In this document: positions 43,798 to 53,408 of the stretch, piece by piece
Position numbering within the stretch: the stretch's first letter is position 1
How the letters are laid out: each line of letters opens with the position of its first letter
Origin: Alentia gelatinosa
Lineage: Eukaryota > Annelida > Polychaeta > Phyllodocida > Polynoidae
DNA length: 64,000 nt
NCBI GenBank assembly: GCA_950022655.1
Contig: OX465589.1
Location: 28,187,970 to 28,251,969 of the forward strand
Direction of reading: 5' to 3'
The notes under the pieces: generated by a model
What the model was told of the DNA's origin: nothing
Databases searched by the model: none
What the model saw: only the letters and a program-made list of their open reading frames with translations
Program-made: the position numbers and the translations under genes

Positions 43798-44039
43798 GGG
43801 ACTCTAAGCTGTGGGGCATGATAAAAGACACAAGCTCAATGATGAGGATAATAAACCCAAACCCTTATGGTGGACGATCTTTTGGTGTTCAATCTACGAA
43901 CATGGTACCTGGTAGAACCGTGTCGAAAATATATAGAGTCACTGAAATCACAATTTGTGTCATAAAGTGCCATGAATATAAAAATTGTCATGGCATAATT
44001 TACGGAAAAAATGGTAATATGTGCTATCTCATTGCGTAA
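43798..44039 (+). CDS. Gene A exon 6: PAN/apple-like C-terminus
   Basis: Preceded by TCTCTATTTCAG; starts GDSKLWGMIKDTS and runs to TAA at 44037-44039. The last part, VTEITICVIKCHEYKNC, then IIYGKNGNMCYLI, has cysteines 365, 369, 375 and 387. These have the C-x3-C-x5-C...CYL spacing that closes PAN/apple domains, which bind proteins or carbohydrates outside cells. The N-terminal half of a canonical PAN fold is short or diverged here, so the domain may be partial. Confidence 0.75.
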
Positions 44040-44271
44040 GATAACAGGAGTCGTTGTTGTTCATCGAATGAAATTATCATATTACTATTATGAAATTGAA
44101 TAAGTAACCAAAACATTGCGCAAGGACCTCAGTTATCCCGATAATATTCCGAGATATCCGATGTGTCTATATATATATACTAGGACTATATATTATATGA
44201 TAGTACTGGATATTTACCTGGGTAACTCCAGAGAAATGGGAATCGCAAGAAATAGACATTCAGGTTGGTTC

Positions 44272-44277
44272 AATAAA
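44272..44277 (+). promoter_or_regulatory. Candidate polyadenylation signal of gene A
   Basis: AATAAA lies 233 bp after the gene A stop codon and is the first canonical hexamer downstream. Use is inferred. Confidence 0.5.
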
Positions 44278-45116
44278 GTTAACTGAGAATGATGTCTTGA
44301 TATATACATATACATGTACATCACGTATCATTATGTGATATCGGTGCAACTACTACAAGGAGAAACTAAAGTGATGTTGATAACACTCACAGTTGCTCCC
44401 TCTTTTAGATTCGAATCTCAAACATTTCAGAATTTTTGAAATTTATTCATGCATTTGACTCATATTTGTGCTTCGGTATGACGTGTTTAATATATGATAT
44501 GGATAAAGCATTAGATGTATATGTTCCCCTTGAATTCATGTGTCTCCCTATTTTAAAATTTTATGAGAGCAAACCATTGTGCACATCGTTTATATCACAT
44601 ATAAAGAGAGTGTATTTAGTCATAACCTCGAAGCCAATTTACTATTTTGTTATTTCCTTTTGTGTGTATTTCTTTTAGAATAAAACCACCATAAAGCTAG
44701 ACTTCATTATCAATTTGTGAAGCTATGCCTATATCTTATTAAGTATCGGAAACAGAATCGGTAATCAATTTATACTTACCTTATTAATTTATTTACTTAC
44801 CCTAACTTTACTGCAAGAATCTTGTATACATGGTCACATCACAGGAATATGTAGTATATATGGACAAGCCTTGTGTGGGATGCTGGGACTTGCTGGGTAG
44901 AGCACTCCGAAGTTCCTAGTAAAATACTAGCATTCATAAAATACTAATCGAATAAAATGATGTCACCCATTAAAGGCTATCAAGCCTTAAGGCTGTATGA
45001 TACCATCTTAATGGATAAGGCTAGAGTGCCTGCAGTATGTGCACGTACTCTACCAATCATGCTGTTCTCATCACAAATTCATGGAGTTCATATAAGATAT
45101 CATAATCTTTCTCAAC

Positions 45117-46370
45117 ATGGATAAGCGAGGTCTTACAATAGGAAATGTGAATATAAGAAGTTTATACAAAAACATTGAGGAAGCTAGACTTAACTACGGG
45201 TCATATGACTTTATGTGCTATGGAGAAACATGGCTAAAACAAAACCACACTGCAGGCATGGTATCCTTTCCTAATACCTTTGTATATAGACAGGACAGAA
45301 CTGATAAAATTGGAGGGGGACTATGCTGCTATATCAATAATATCCATGCAGGCTACTGTAATCTCGAACCTAAATGGTCTGTATCTGAACAAAACTTTGA
45401 AACTCTAACTATAAAAATTATGAAACCTAATAATAAACGAATGGTGATTGTCTTTTACTACAGACCCCCAGGTGGTGATGTTAACTTATTCCTAGACTAT
45501 CTAGAAGAAATCCAATCAAGTGCAGGTTACAAAAACTTCGAATTCTGGTTACTAGGAGATGATAGTATAAACACACGTCAAAGAAACAATACTGACACTA
45601 AGAAGCTGACCGAATTCCTAAGAGATAATGGACTAAAGAACCTCATCAACAATATCACTAGACCAGCAAGCAAATCCTGTTTAGATCATATTCTAACAAA
45701 TAGCCTCAACATCAATAACATGAAGGTGGATACAAACCTAATTAGCGATCATCTAGCTGTAGTAGCCACACGTCTCTTTAACAAGAAAAAGAAAGATGCC
45801 TGCGAATTTAAAGGTAGAACATACAGAGAATATACAACCCTCGATCTACAACAACACTTTTATCTAATATCTAATCCGGAAGAACAATGGAATCTAATAG
45901 TTGAAAAAATTTCTGAATATCTCGATGAGACATGCCCCATAAAAAAATTCAAATTTAAGCAAAAAAAGGCCCCGTGGCTAACAGACAATATCCTTGACTT
46001 AATGATAGAAAGACGAGAGTTGATAAAAGATCACAGCATGTACGGGACTGACTACCTAAAAGAGAAAATCAGGGTAATAAAACACAAGATTAACAATAAC
46101 ATAACGATAGCAAAACGAAACTATTGGACAACAAAATTGACACAGGACGAAAACAATCCACAAAAATTTTGGAGGGACATCAAAGCAATATATGACCCAT
46201 CTGACACAACACAACTAACCAAATTAGTTAGGAACGAAGACAACACTATTGTAGAAGGACAAGCGATGCTGGACTACCTTAATGAATACTTTGTCTCTAT
46301 CGGAGATTCAACCAATAAACAAAATGACGCAGCAGCGGATGACGAAAACAATATTCCTATATACCTATGA
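45117..46370 (+). pseudogene. LINE apurinic-like endonuclease domain
   Basis: Starts ATG at 45117. Contains GNVNIRSLYKN, CYGETWL (catalytic Glu), GGGLCCYI, FYYRPPGG, WLLGDDSIN and the terminal SDHLAVVA (catalytic Asp-His). The usual GDFN box reads GDDS, so the conserved Asn is missing. Downstream a basic linker and the block KNYWTTKLTQ lead towards RT. The frame terminates in sequence that belongs to the inserted element, not in its own stop. Confidence 0.87.
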
Positions 46371-46699
46371 GCGAACCAGCTATGATTACTTAATGCTGCT
46401 GGGGGTGGAATAACTTTTGTTTACTGTCCAGGTTGAAGTTACTGCCCAGGTTGAAGTTACTGCCCAGGTTGACGTTTACTGCCCAGGTTGACGTTCAGAG
46501 ACATTCGGTTTTTATCTATATTAGCCGATATATTGAAGGTATATAGGAATAGGGAAACCACGTACCGGTGGAAATAAGTCAAAGTTACTCGGTAAGGCTT
46601 GGAAAAATTACTGCCCGCGGCTTTGCCTTGGGCAGTAATTTTTCCAAGCCTTACCTCAAAACTTTGACTTATTCCCACCGAAACATAGTTTCCCTCTAA
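46354..46699. mobile_element. Foldback/Helitron-like element, copy 2 (inside LINE ORF)
   Basis: About 346 bp with the same ends as the copy at 42495. The left part has four tandem units of ACTGCCCAGGTTGA(A/C)GTT. The right part is an inverted repeat with ~65-bp arms from AGGGAAAC to AATTACTGCCC around the loop GCGGCTTTGCCTT. AATATTC is present on both sides (46349-46355 and 46698-46704). Removing it rejoins the LINE coding frame without a shift, so it landed in a previously continuous ORF. Confidence 0.8.
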
Positions 46700-46704
46700 T
46701 ATTC

Positions 46705-48249
46705 ATGATATTCCCTTGATTGGTAACATTAACATAACCCTAGATAAGGTCTACCAATGTATTAATGATATTGACATCCACAAATCGAGTGGAGTATATG
46801 GGATGAATTCTAAAGTTCTAAAAGACGCCTTTGTAGTTTTGGTAAATCAGTTAAAAACAATGTTTTAAAATGTACTAACTTATTCACACTTCCCAGAGCA
46901 ATGGTCAAAAGCTGAAGTAGTACCGATACCTAAGAAAGCATCTTCTTCTGACCCAAACGATTGGAGACCAATCTCCCTTCTACCCCTTCCCTTCGAGAAA
47001 ATCATTCACCATAATTTATCATTACACTTGGAATCTCAAGATTTATATAACCCCCAACAATATGGTTTTCGATCAGGCCGTGGAACTACTGACGCAGTTA
47101 TGACCTTAGTGGATGAGCTATATAAAAATAGAGATTTGGGTAGAATGACAGGCATGTTTATTTGTGGACTTCAGCAAAGCCTTTGATAGGGTAAATTGCA
47201 AAATGCTAATATCAAAATTGTCAAAATTCAATATAGAACCTCCATTATCTACATGTTTGGGCAATTATCTAAGTAACAGAACACAAGTGACTAGAGTTGG
47301 CAGTTCCCTGTCCTCTAGGCTTAAAACTGTAAATGGAGTACCACAGGGTAGCATATTGGGACCACTACTTTTCAACCTATTAATCAATGACCTTCCACTA
47401 GAATGTAAGCACATTATGTATGCTGATGATTTAGTACTATTTACCAGCGATAACAATTATGAAGCCTTAACAAATAGACTAAGACATGATCTCCCACTGT
47501 TATACATGTGGTGTGATAAAAATGAGATGTTTATAAACAACAAGAAGACAAAAATGTGCATTTATGGTTCACAAACGAAATTGTCAAAATTAAATCGGAA
47601 TGAGGTCAATAGTCCCTTAGATGTTGAGGGTAACCACATCCCAATATGTTCATCTTTTAACTACCTGGGAGTCCATCTCGACTCTGAACTAAAATGGGAA
47701 CAAAACATATCTTCCACACTAAGGAAAGTGAACCAACATATTTTCCAATTAGCAAAAATAAGAAAATTTATGAATGAAGAAACAAGTATTAAAATTGATA
47801 AAACATTAATCGCTCCATTGTTCGACCATTGTGGTTATTTTGTGGGTAACGCAAAAAAAAGCATGTTATCAAAGCTACAAAGACTACAAAACCGAGGACT
47901 ACGTATTTGTACTAGGACATCAATTCGTGAAATATCTGTTAAAGACCTACACTTAAGATGTAAAATGGAAACCCTTTCGGAGCGCAGAACATACTTGCTC
48001 CTAATGTATATGAAACGTTACGTGAAAGAACCAAAAGAAGGTCAAAACCAAGAGGAAGCTAAAACTAGAGGCCAGAATAAGTGTTTAATCAAACTTAAAA
48101 GGCCCAGAACTAGTTTTTATAGAATGAATCCCTTGTATGTTGGAGCAGGATTTTGGAATAGTCTACTCCATATTACACAAGATTGCAAGACATTGTCTGC
48201 GTATAAAAACTACATAAGAAAGAAATGTAAGGAATGGTGTAAAGACTAA
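46705..48249 (+). pseudogene. LINE reverse transcriptase domain
   Basis: Resumes with HDIPLIGNINI, then an in-frame TAA near 46866, then EQWSKAEVVPIPKK, NDWRPISLLP and QQYGFRSGRGTTDAV. One base too many near 47160 moves coding into the frame that starts at 47164. That frame has VDFSKAFDRVN, GVPQGSILGPLLF, the catalytic YADDLVLF, YLGVHLD and the tail LQRLQNRGLRI to KEWCKD. All RT motifs are recognisable, but the two lesions would prevent one continuous enzyme. Confidence 0.9.
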
Positions 48250-48526
48250 TGCAAGACTTACCCTACCATTACCATTACCATAATCATTATTATCTACTCC
48301 GCTCTCTGTACTTATGTACATGTTAAGTCTCCAGATGTCAGCTGTGACTGGCCTAAGGAAGACTAGCTCATAACTATTTAGACCTGATAACTTAAATGTT
48401 ACCCAGTACCTTAACTAGATGTCAAACCTGTTCTGATTGTATTGTATACAACTACAATGAAAACCTGCAACTGCAGATTGTATGTTTACTGAAATAAAAA
48501 TTAAAAAATTAAAAAGAAAGTATTTC

Positions 48527-48788
48527 TGCTTTTAGAACCTACATAGAACAAAACTAATTGGGTTGAGGTGCACACCGCGGATACCGTGTGGGATTTAACC
48601 CGACCAACCCCTATATCAGTGCAGGCAGGGGTTGATAGCTAATCCAATTATCATTCACCTGTAAAATTTCCTCGCATACAGATGTACACACACATGCACG
48701 AAGTAGAGAACGTAGGGTGGGATCCTGCCTGGAACTAGCATTCCGGATCGGGGTCATCCAACCTGCTAGACAGGCGGCAACCACCACA
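48527..48788 (+). repeat. Putative 5' LTR of gypsy element 2
   Basis: Begins TGCTTTTAGAACCTACATAG directly after the LINE A-rich tail and ends CACCACA. TTGGTGCCGTAACCAGGAT at 48789 looks like a primer-binding site. The first ~93 bp recur at 53316-53408 behind pol. The exact start is uncertain, because the six bases before it (TATTTC) are also shared. Confidence 0.65.
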
Positions 48789-48976
48789 TTGGTGCCGTAA
48801 CCAGGATCCTAGGTTGGTTGCACAACCCGGGATTCTCGGTAAATGCATGGGGCTGGTATAAAAACCAGGTCCCAGGCTGTACAGGGGAGCGAGGATGAGG
48901 AAGTAACTTCTTAACCAGCTCTTCCGGCCCGGAATGGCAAAACCCACCTAAGCCGGAGGGAGGGGGTAAAACCCAG

Positions 48977-50723
48977 ATGTCCGGAAAAGGGAAATCTCAG
49001 AAGAGAACCGCCGCTCAGAACCTGAGCTCGACGGTCCTGAAGAGTTTCAGTCCGGCGACCGGCAGCCAAAATGGCCCCGCAAGGGATCTGGAGGGACTCA
49101 GCAAAATTGGGTCTCAGACAGATAGTCCTGGAGAGTCTAGTACTCCCGGGGATGGAGCAGAGGATACCTTCCAGGTAAACTCTGACGAGAATCCTGAAGG
49201 CCTTCTTGGGCCAGAACTCTTAGCCGAGTTAGATCGGAAAAGAGAGGCTTGAGAAATGTATCAGGAATTGGAGGCTCAGAATCGAGAGATCGCTGAGGAG
49301 GTAGCTAAACGGCACCATACCTTGGAAGGACTTTCAGTTCGCGAGACTCTGGCAAGGATTGAGCAATTGGATCATCATGTGCATTACATGAAAGACCAGG
49401 CTCGATGAGCTGAGACAGAATCATCTGAAAGGATGCCTACATCGCAAGCTGGCTGGAGTAATGTCAGGGATCATCTCTATTCCCCTCCCAGGAGGACAGA
49501 AGACCCTGAAAGGACCCCAACCAGATTCACATCTGGAATCAGGGGTGCACGGACTCCGTTGGTAAGCTTCAGGCTACCTTCCAAGTCAAGATCGGGTTAT
49601 CAGAGTCCAGAACACACTAGCAAAGCTATAGCCGAGCTAGGGTTCAATTCTGTTGACCAAGTGAAGGAGCAAGATCGGATATTCAACTTGTCAATGGCAC
49701 GAACCGACAAGGTTCAGATCATGCGCCCAGAGAATGCAGCCAGAAGGAATGCTGTCATTCCTAAACCTTACAGAAAAGGGATGGAGTGGGAACACTGGTT
49801 TGCGGGATTCTGCGAGGATATACAGTGTAACGGCTGGAACAAGGTCAATGCATTGCCATACCTCAAGAGAGCGCTACGAGATGGACCCGGTGAAGCTGCA
49901 CTTTGCGCTTTTCACCGTTCTGGTGGTACGGAATGGGATGAGTTAGTGGAGGTAGCCTCTTACTACTGTGGTCAGCTGGTAACGCTGAATCCTAGATCCA
50001 CTTTTTTAAAGAGGATCCAGGGTCGGGAGGAGACGACTCGCGCAGGCCTATGGGCTGGCTCTACAACAAATGTTGATGGAAGTCTACCCTGGAACGAGAT
50101 TAGATTCTCCCGCGCTGCATGTGAAAGGGCTTCGGGATGATGATATGCGAATGGAATCCATCTCAAAATGGGAGCCTGGAATGAACTTCATGCAGGTGAT
50201 CCGGATAGTTGACGCCTATGAACAACGGTGTGTACTATTTGGAAAATATGCTAATCCAGGAAAAACTTCCCAGGTTAACGTGGTAGGCTCTGCTTGGCAA
50301 CAAAAAGAGGAAGAAGACACCTACGAGTGCCAGGAGACGGAAATAGAGGATATACTCTCTAATGTTCGTTCAATGGTACTCGGAAGGGGAGGTTTCCATA
50401 AACGGGGACGCGGATGCGGTTGAACCCCTAGCTTTGGAAGGAACAGCGATGTACCTTCTGCGGCAGAGGCAAAACCCAAACCTGCAGAACCAGAGGAGAA
50501 CTCTTCCGAGGTAATGAAGTTGTTGGCTAAGATCAATGAAAGACTGGGCCAGGTGGAGAAAAACCAGCTGGACGTCCGTCGTTGTTGGCGGTGCAACAAA
50601 ATGGGACATATCTCTCCAGATTGTCCAGAGACCCGGAACGTAACTACAGTGGAAACACCTCGTAGTCTACCTGCGTTGCCGGTTGCTTCCAGAAGTGACA
50701 CGGAAAACGAGGGAGGACTGTAG
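48977..50723 (+). pseudogene. Gypsy element 2 gag with stops and a frameshift
   Basis: Starts MSGKGKSQKRTAAQNL and is interrupted by in-frame TGA at 49250 and 49406. It then continues through the capsid region (EWEHWFAGFCEDIQCNGW, LPYLKRALRDGPGEAA). A shift near 50060 moves to a frame holding MNFMQVIRIVDAYEQR, another TGA at 50421, and the zinc knuckle CWRCNKMGHISPDCPE. Codon use is less GC-rich than in gypsy element 1 and the lesion count is higher, consistent with an older insertion. Confidence 0.87.
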
Positions 50724-50979
50724 CGAGTGGCAACACTGCCGTCCGGGAAGGTGTGTGCCAGGGACACAGACCAGCGAGATAAATAGGAAGGGACTCGTCC
50801 CAACCTTACCAGAAAAGGGGAAGATACGAAATACTGTCGCAACGATCTGTAGTAAGTATCTCTCACCCGGGCACCCCTGTCTGCAATGGCTCTGTCAACG
50901 CGGATGGGATCTCGGAACCTTGGATGGGATCTCGCGGTTTATACGACAGCCGTCTCCCTTAGGTGGGCGACGCTGGTAA

Positions 50980-51744
50980 GTGCCAGCTAGAATTCAGGGA
51001 AGAAAGATATATCTGTTACTAGATACAGGTGCAAGTCGCTCTGTGTTGAACAATGGGCTCTATCAGTCTCTCGGGTTCGCCCAGGAATGTCATGTTCCTG
51101 GAGCATCGGCAAAGGCTGCTAATGGCACTCAAATGAGATGCTATGGCAGTGTGATTATTCCAGTCTCAGTAGGTAACACTGAATTCATATGGGGACCCAT
51201 ACTAAGTGATATCGAAGAGAGTGGAATATTAGGTGTAGATTTTCTCACCCTCTATGGAGGCTCTGTGGATCTACAAGATGGCACTCTCCGACTCAAATAC
51301 CCTGAGTTAATGGAGGTGGAATGTAGTTGTCAATGTGGAGATGCGCTATTCGAACCAAATCCAGAATTGTTTTCCCTAAAAGGAAGACAAGCCTGGGATA
51401 CTTTGATTGGTAGTGCTAGAGACGGATCAATTCCTATAAGTAATCATACCTCCGGGTTGATTAAATTGAAGAAAGGTGACACATTGGGCTGGGCAACCCT
51501 AGCTCATGTAGATGGCCTAGTAGACTCCGGTCCACAGGGAATCACACCTGTTCCAGTTTCCAATATAAACGGGGAAGATATGACATCCGAACCGGGAAAA
51601 CTGGACTTTGAGGTACTTGATTATGAAGAAGTTTGAGTAAGTGCTATTGATTCTGGAACGGGATACATTCCAGTTCCGAGTCAACTGCATGAAACTCTGG
51701 AAGCCTTAGTTCAGTCTGCAGATGCACTAAACAGTGGGGAATGA
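50980..51744 (+). pseudogene. Gypsy element 2 protease and pol linker
   Basis: IYLLLDTGASRSVLNN is the aspartic protease active-site loop (DTGA). ESGILGVDFLTLYGG is the second conserved block. The linker continues to a TGA at 51634 and another at 51742, in the same frame as the RT that follows, so pol was once continuous. Confidence 0.88.
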
Positions 51745-51771
51745 CAGGAACTGAGAGTACTTCTTAAGAAT

Positions 51772-53324
51772 GTGGAGGCAATCTATGCTCGACCAGGTGA
51801 TCCCTTGGGAAGAACTGATCGGGTAGAACACATGATTGACACTGAGGGACACAGACCTTTCCGTTTTCCTTATAGACGGCTGCCTCCGGTAAAACGGGAA
51901 GCTTTAGAGGAGGAAGTGGAGAAAATGGTGAGCCAGAAAGTAATTATTTCCAGTGCAAGCCCTTGGGCCAGCCCTGTGGTAATGGTTACTAAGAAGGATG
52001 GTACCTGCCGGTTCTGTATTGACTACAGAAAATTGAACGGTATCACCCGGAAGAATGCCTATCCAATACCACGGATCGATGAGAGTCTCTACTCTCAAGG
52101 AGGGAGCCAGTGGTTTTGTACTCTGGATCTCCAATCCGGATATTGGCAGGTAAAGATGAACAGTGGTGACCAGCCCAAAACAGCATTCACTACTCATCAA
52201 GGGCTTTACGAATTCACCGTAATGCTGTTTGGCCTCTGTAACGCTCCCGCAACGTTCGAATCCTATGGATTGAAGCTCAAACCTCAGAAGTGTAAACTGT
52301 TTCGCAGGTCTGTGGAATACTTGGGACGGATAGTTTCCGGAGAAGGAATCTGAGCTGATCCTTCCAAGTTGGAGGTTGTGGCCAACTGGCCACGCCCCAG
52401 AATGTGAAAGACATAAGGTCTTTCCTAGGATTTTGCTCGTATTATCTTGACTTTATCCCAGGTTTTTCTGAAATTGCACACCCAAGGCAGCAGTATGTAG
52501 TACTAGATAAGCCAGGGAAGCTGAAAGAGATCCAGTGGACTCCGGAAGCTGAAGTTGCTTTTCGGGAACTAAAAAGGAAGTTTACGGAGACTCCCTTGTT
52601 GAAGTACCCTTTGCCCCGGGGTCGGTTCATTCTTGATACTGACGCTAGTAATGAGAGTATCGGAGCGGCTTTGTCTCAGATTCAGGATGGTGTGGAAGTT
52701 CCAATAGCTTTTGCTAGCAATAGCTTAAGCAAGAGCCAGCGGAATTACTGTACCACTAAGAGGGAACTCTTAGCTGTTGTGGTGTATGTAAGAAAATATC
52801 GACACTTCCTTGCAGGTGGAGATTTTATCTTGTGTACCGACCATTCTTCTCTCAAATGGCTCTTTAACTTTAAAGATGCCGAGGGAATGATTGGAAGATG
52901 GCTGGCTGCTCTTTCTGAATTCGGATTGACCAACTGCCAGATCGAGCACCGGGCTGGAAAGTCTCCCATTAATGCGGATTGTCTCTCAAGGAGGCCAGTG
53001 CGGAAATGTGGACGTCCAGATTGCCGGGATTGTGGTGAGCATAGAGCAGTGATAGCTGCCTTACGCTCCCAGAAAGTGAAGACGCCCCAAAATTATCAGT
53101 GGACGCTGGACCAGATTAAGGAAAGTAAACAGGCTGACCCAGATCTGTTCCGGCTAAGTAAGCTGGTAGCGAATGGGCTCCATAGACCTACAGGGCCTGA
53201 GATCTCGCCTGAAAACCGGGAATTTCGGAATCTGTGTTGTCAATGTAAAGAATTAGAGGTCCGGGATGGAGTATTATATCGATGGAGAACCACGTTGCGA
53301 CCGCTTAACTATTTCTGCCCTTAG
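51772..53324 (+). pseudogene. Gypsy element 2 RT (catalytic core deleted), RNase H, integrase stub
   Basis: RT opens normally: SPWASPVVMVTKKDGTCRFC, CTLDLQSGYWQVKM, FGLCNAPATFE. At about 52260 it jumps to SYGLKLKPQKC. The segment that should contain the Y-x-D-D catalytic box is missing, although the frame is kept. A TGA at 52351 and a shift near 52395 follow. RNase H is intact in motif content: FILDTDASNESIGAAL, TKRELLAVVVYV, ILCTDHSSLKWLF and HRAGKSPINADCLSR. The integrase zinc region begins (KELEVRDGVLYRW) and is cut off by the 3' LTR remnant. Confidence 0.9.
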
Positions 53325-53408
53325 AGCTTACATAGAACAAAGCTACCTGGGGTCGAGGTGCACCCCGACTGATCCCGTGTGAGATTTAACCCGACCAACC
53401 CCTATATC
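53316..53408 (+). repeat. 3' LTR remnant of gypsy element 2
   Basis: Repeats the first ~93 bp of the 5' LTR (TTAGAGCTTACATAGAAC through ACCCGACCAACCCCTATATC) with about a dozen differences, then diverges at GTAGATTTTACAGG. The divergence between the two copies argues for considerable age. Confidence 0.75.

Larger units (their letters stand above)
20663..44039 (+). other. Gene A span: secreted beta/gamma-crystallin-like and PAN-like protein, six coding exons
   Basis: Six exons join through GT-AG introns that all interrupt codons after the first base. The summed coding length from 20675 is 1176 nt, giving 391 residues and one stop. Order: signal peptide (1-15), Greek-key-like motif 1 (18-55), motif 2 (57-98), an unrecognised region (99-301) with six cysteines, a 10-codon linker (302-311), and a PAN/apple-like tail (about 354-391). 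It should enter the secretory pathway and act outside the cell; ligand and role are unknown. Intron 2 (24137-38580) is swollen by transposons. The combination is not one I recognise as a named family. Extra symmetrical exons inside the introns could have been missed. Confidence 0.72.
45117..48515 (+). mobile_element. APE-type LINE, interrupted and frameshifted
   Basis: A non-LTR retrotransposon running from the endonuclease start through RT to an A-rich tail (GAAATAAAAATTAAAAAATT, ending about 48520). It lacks RNase H and any visible ORF1 within 300 bp upstream. A foldback element splits it at 46354-46699, and a stop at 46866 and a frameshift near 47160 disrupt RT. Its C-terminal tail matches the two fragments at 13-14.6 kb, so related LINEs occur more than once in this window. 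The clade within the Jockey/CR1 group cannot be fixed by eye. Confidence 0.87.
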
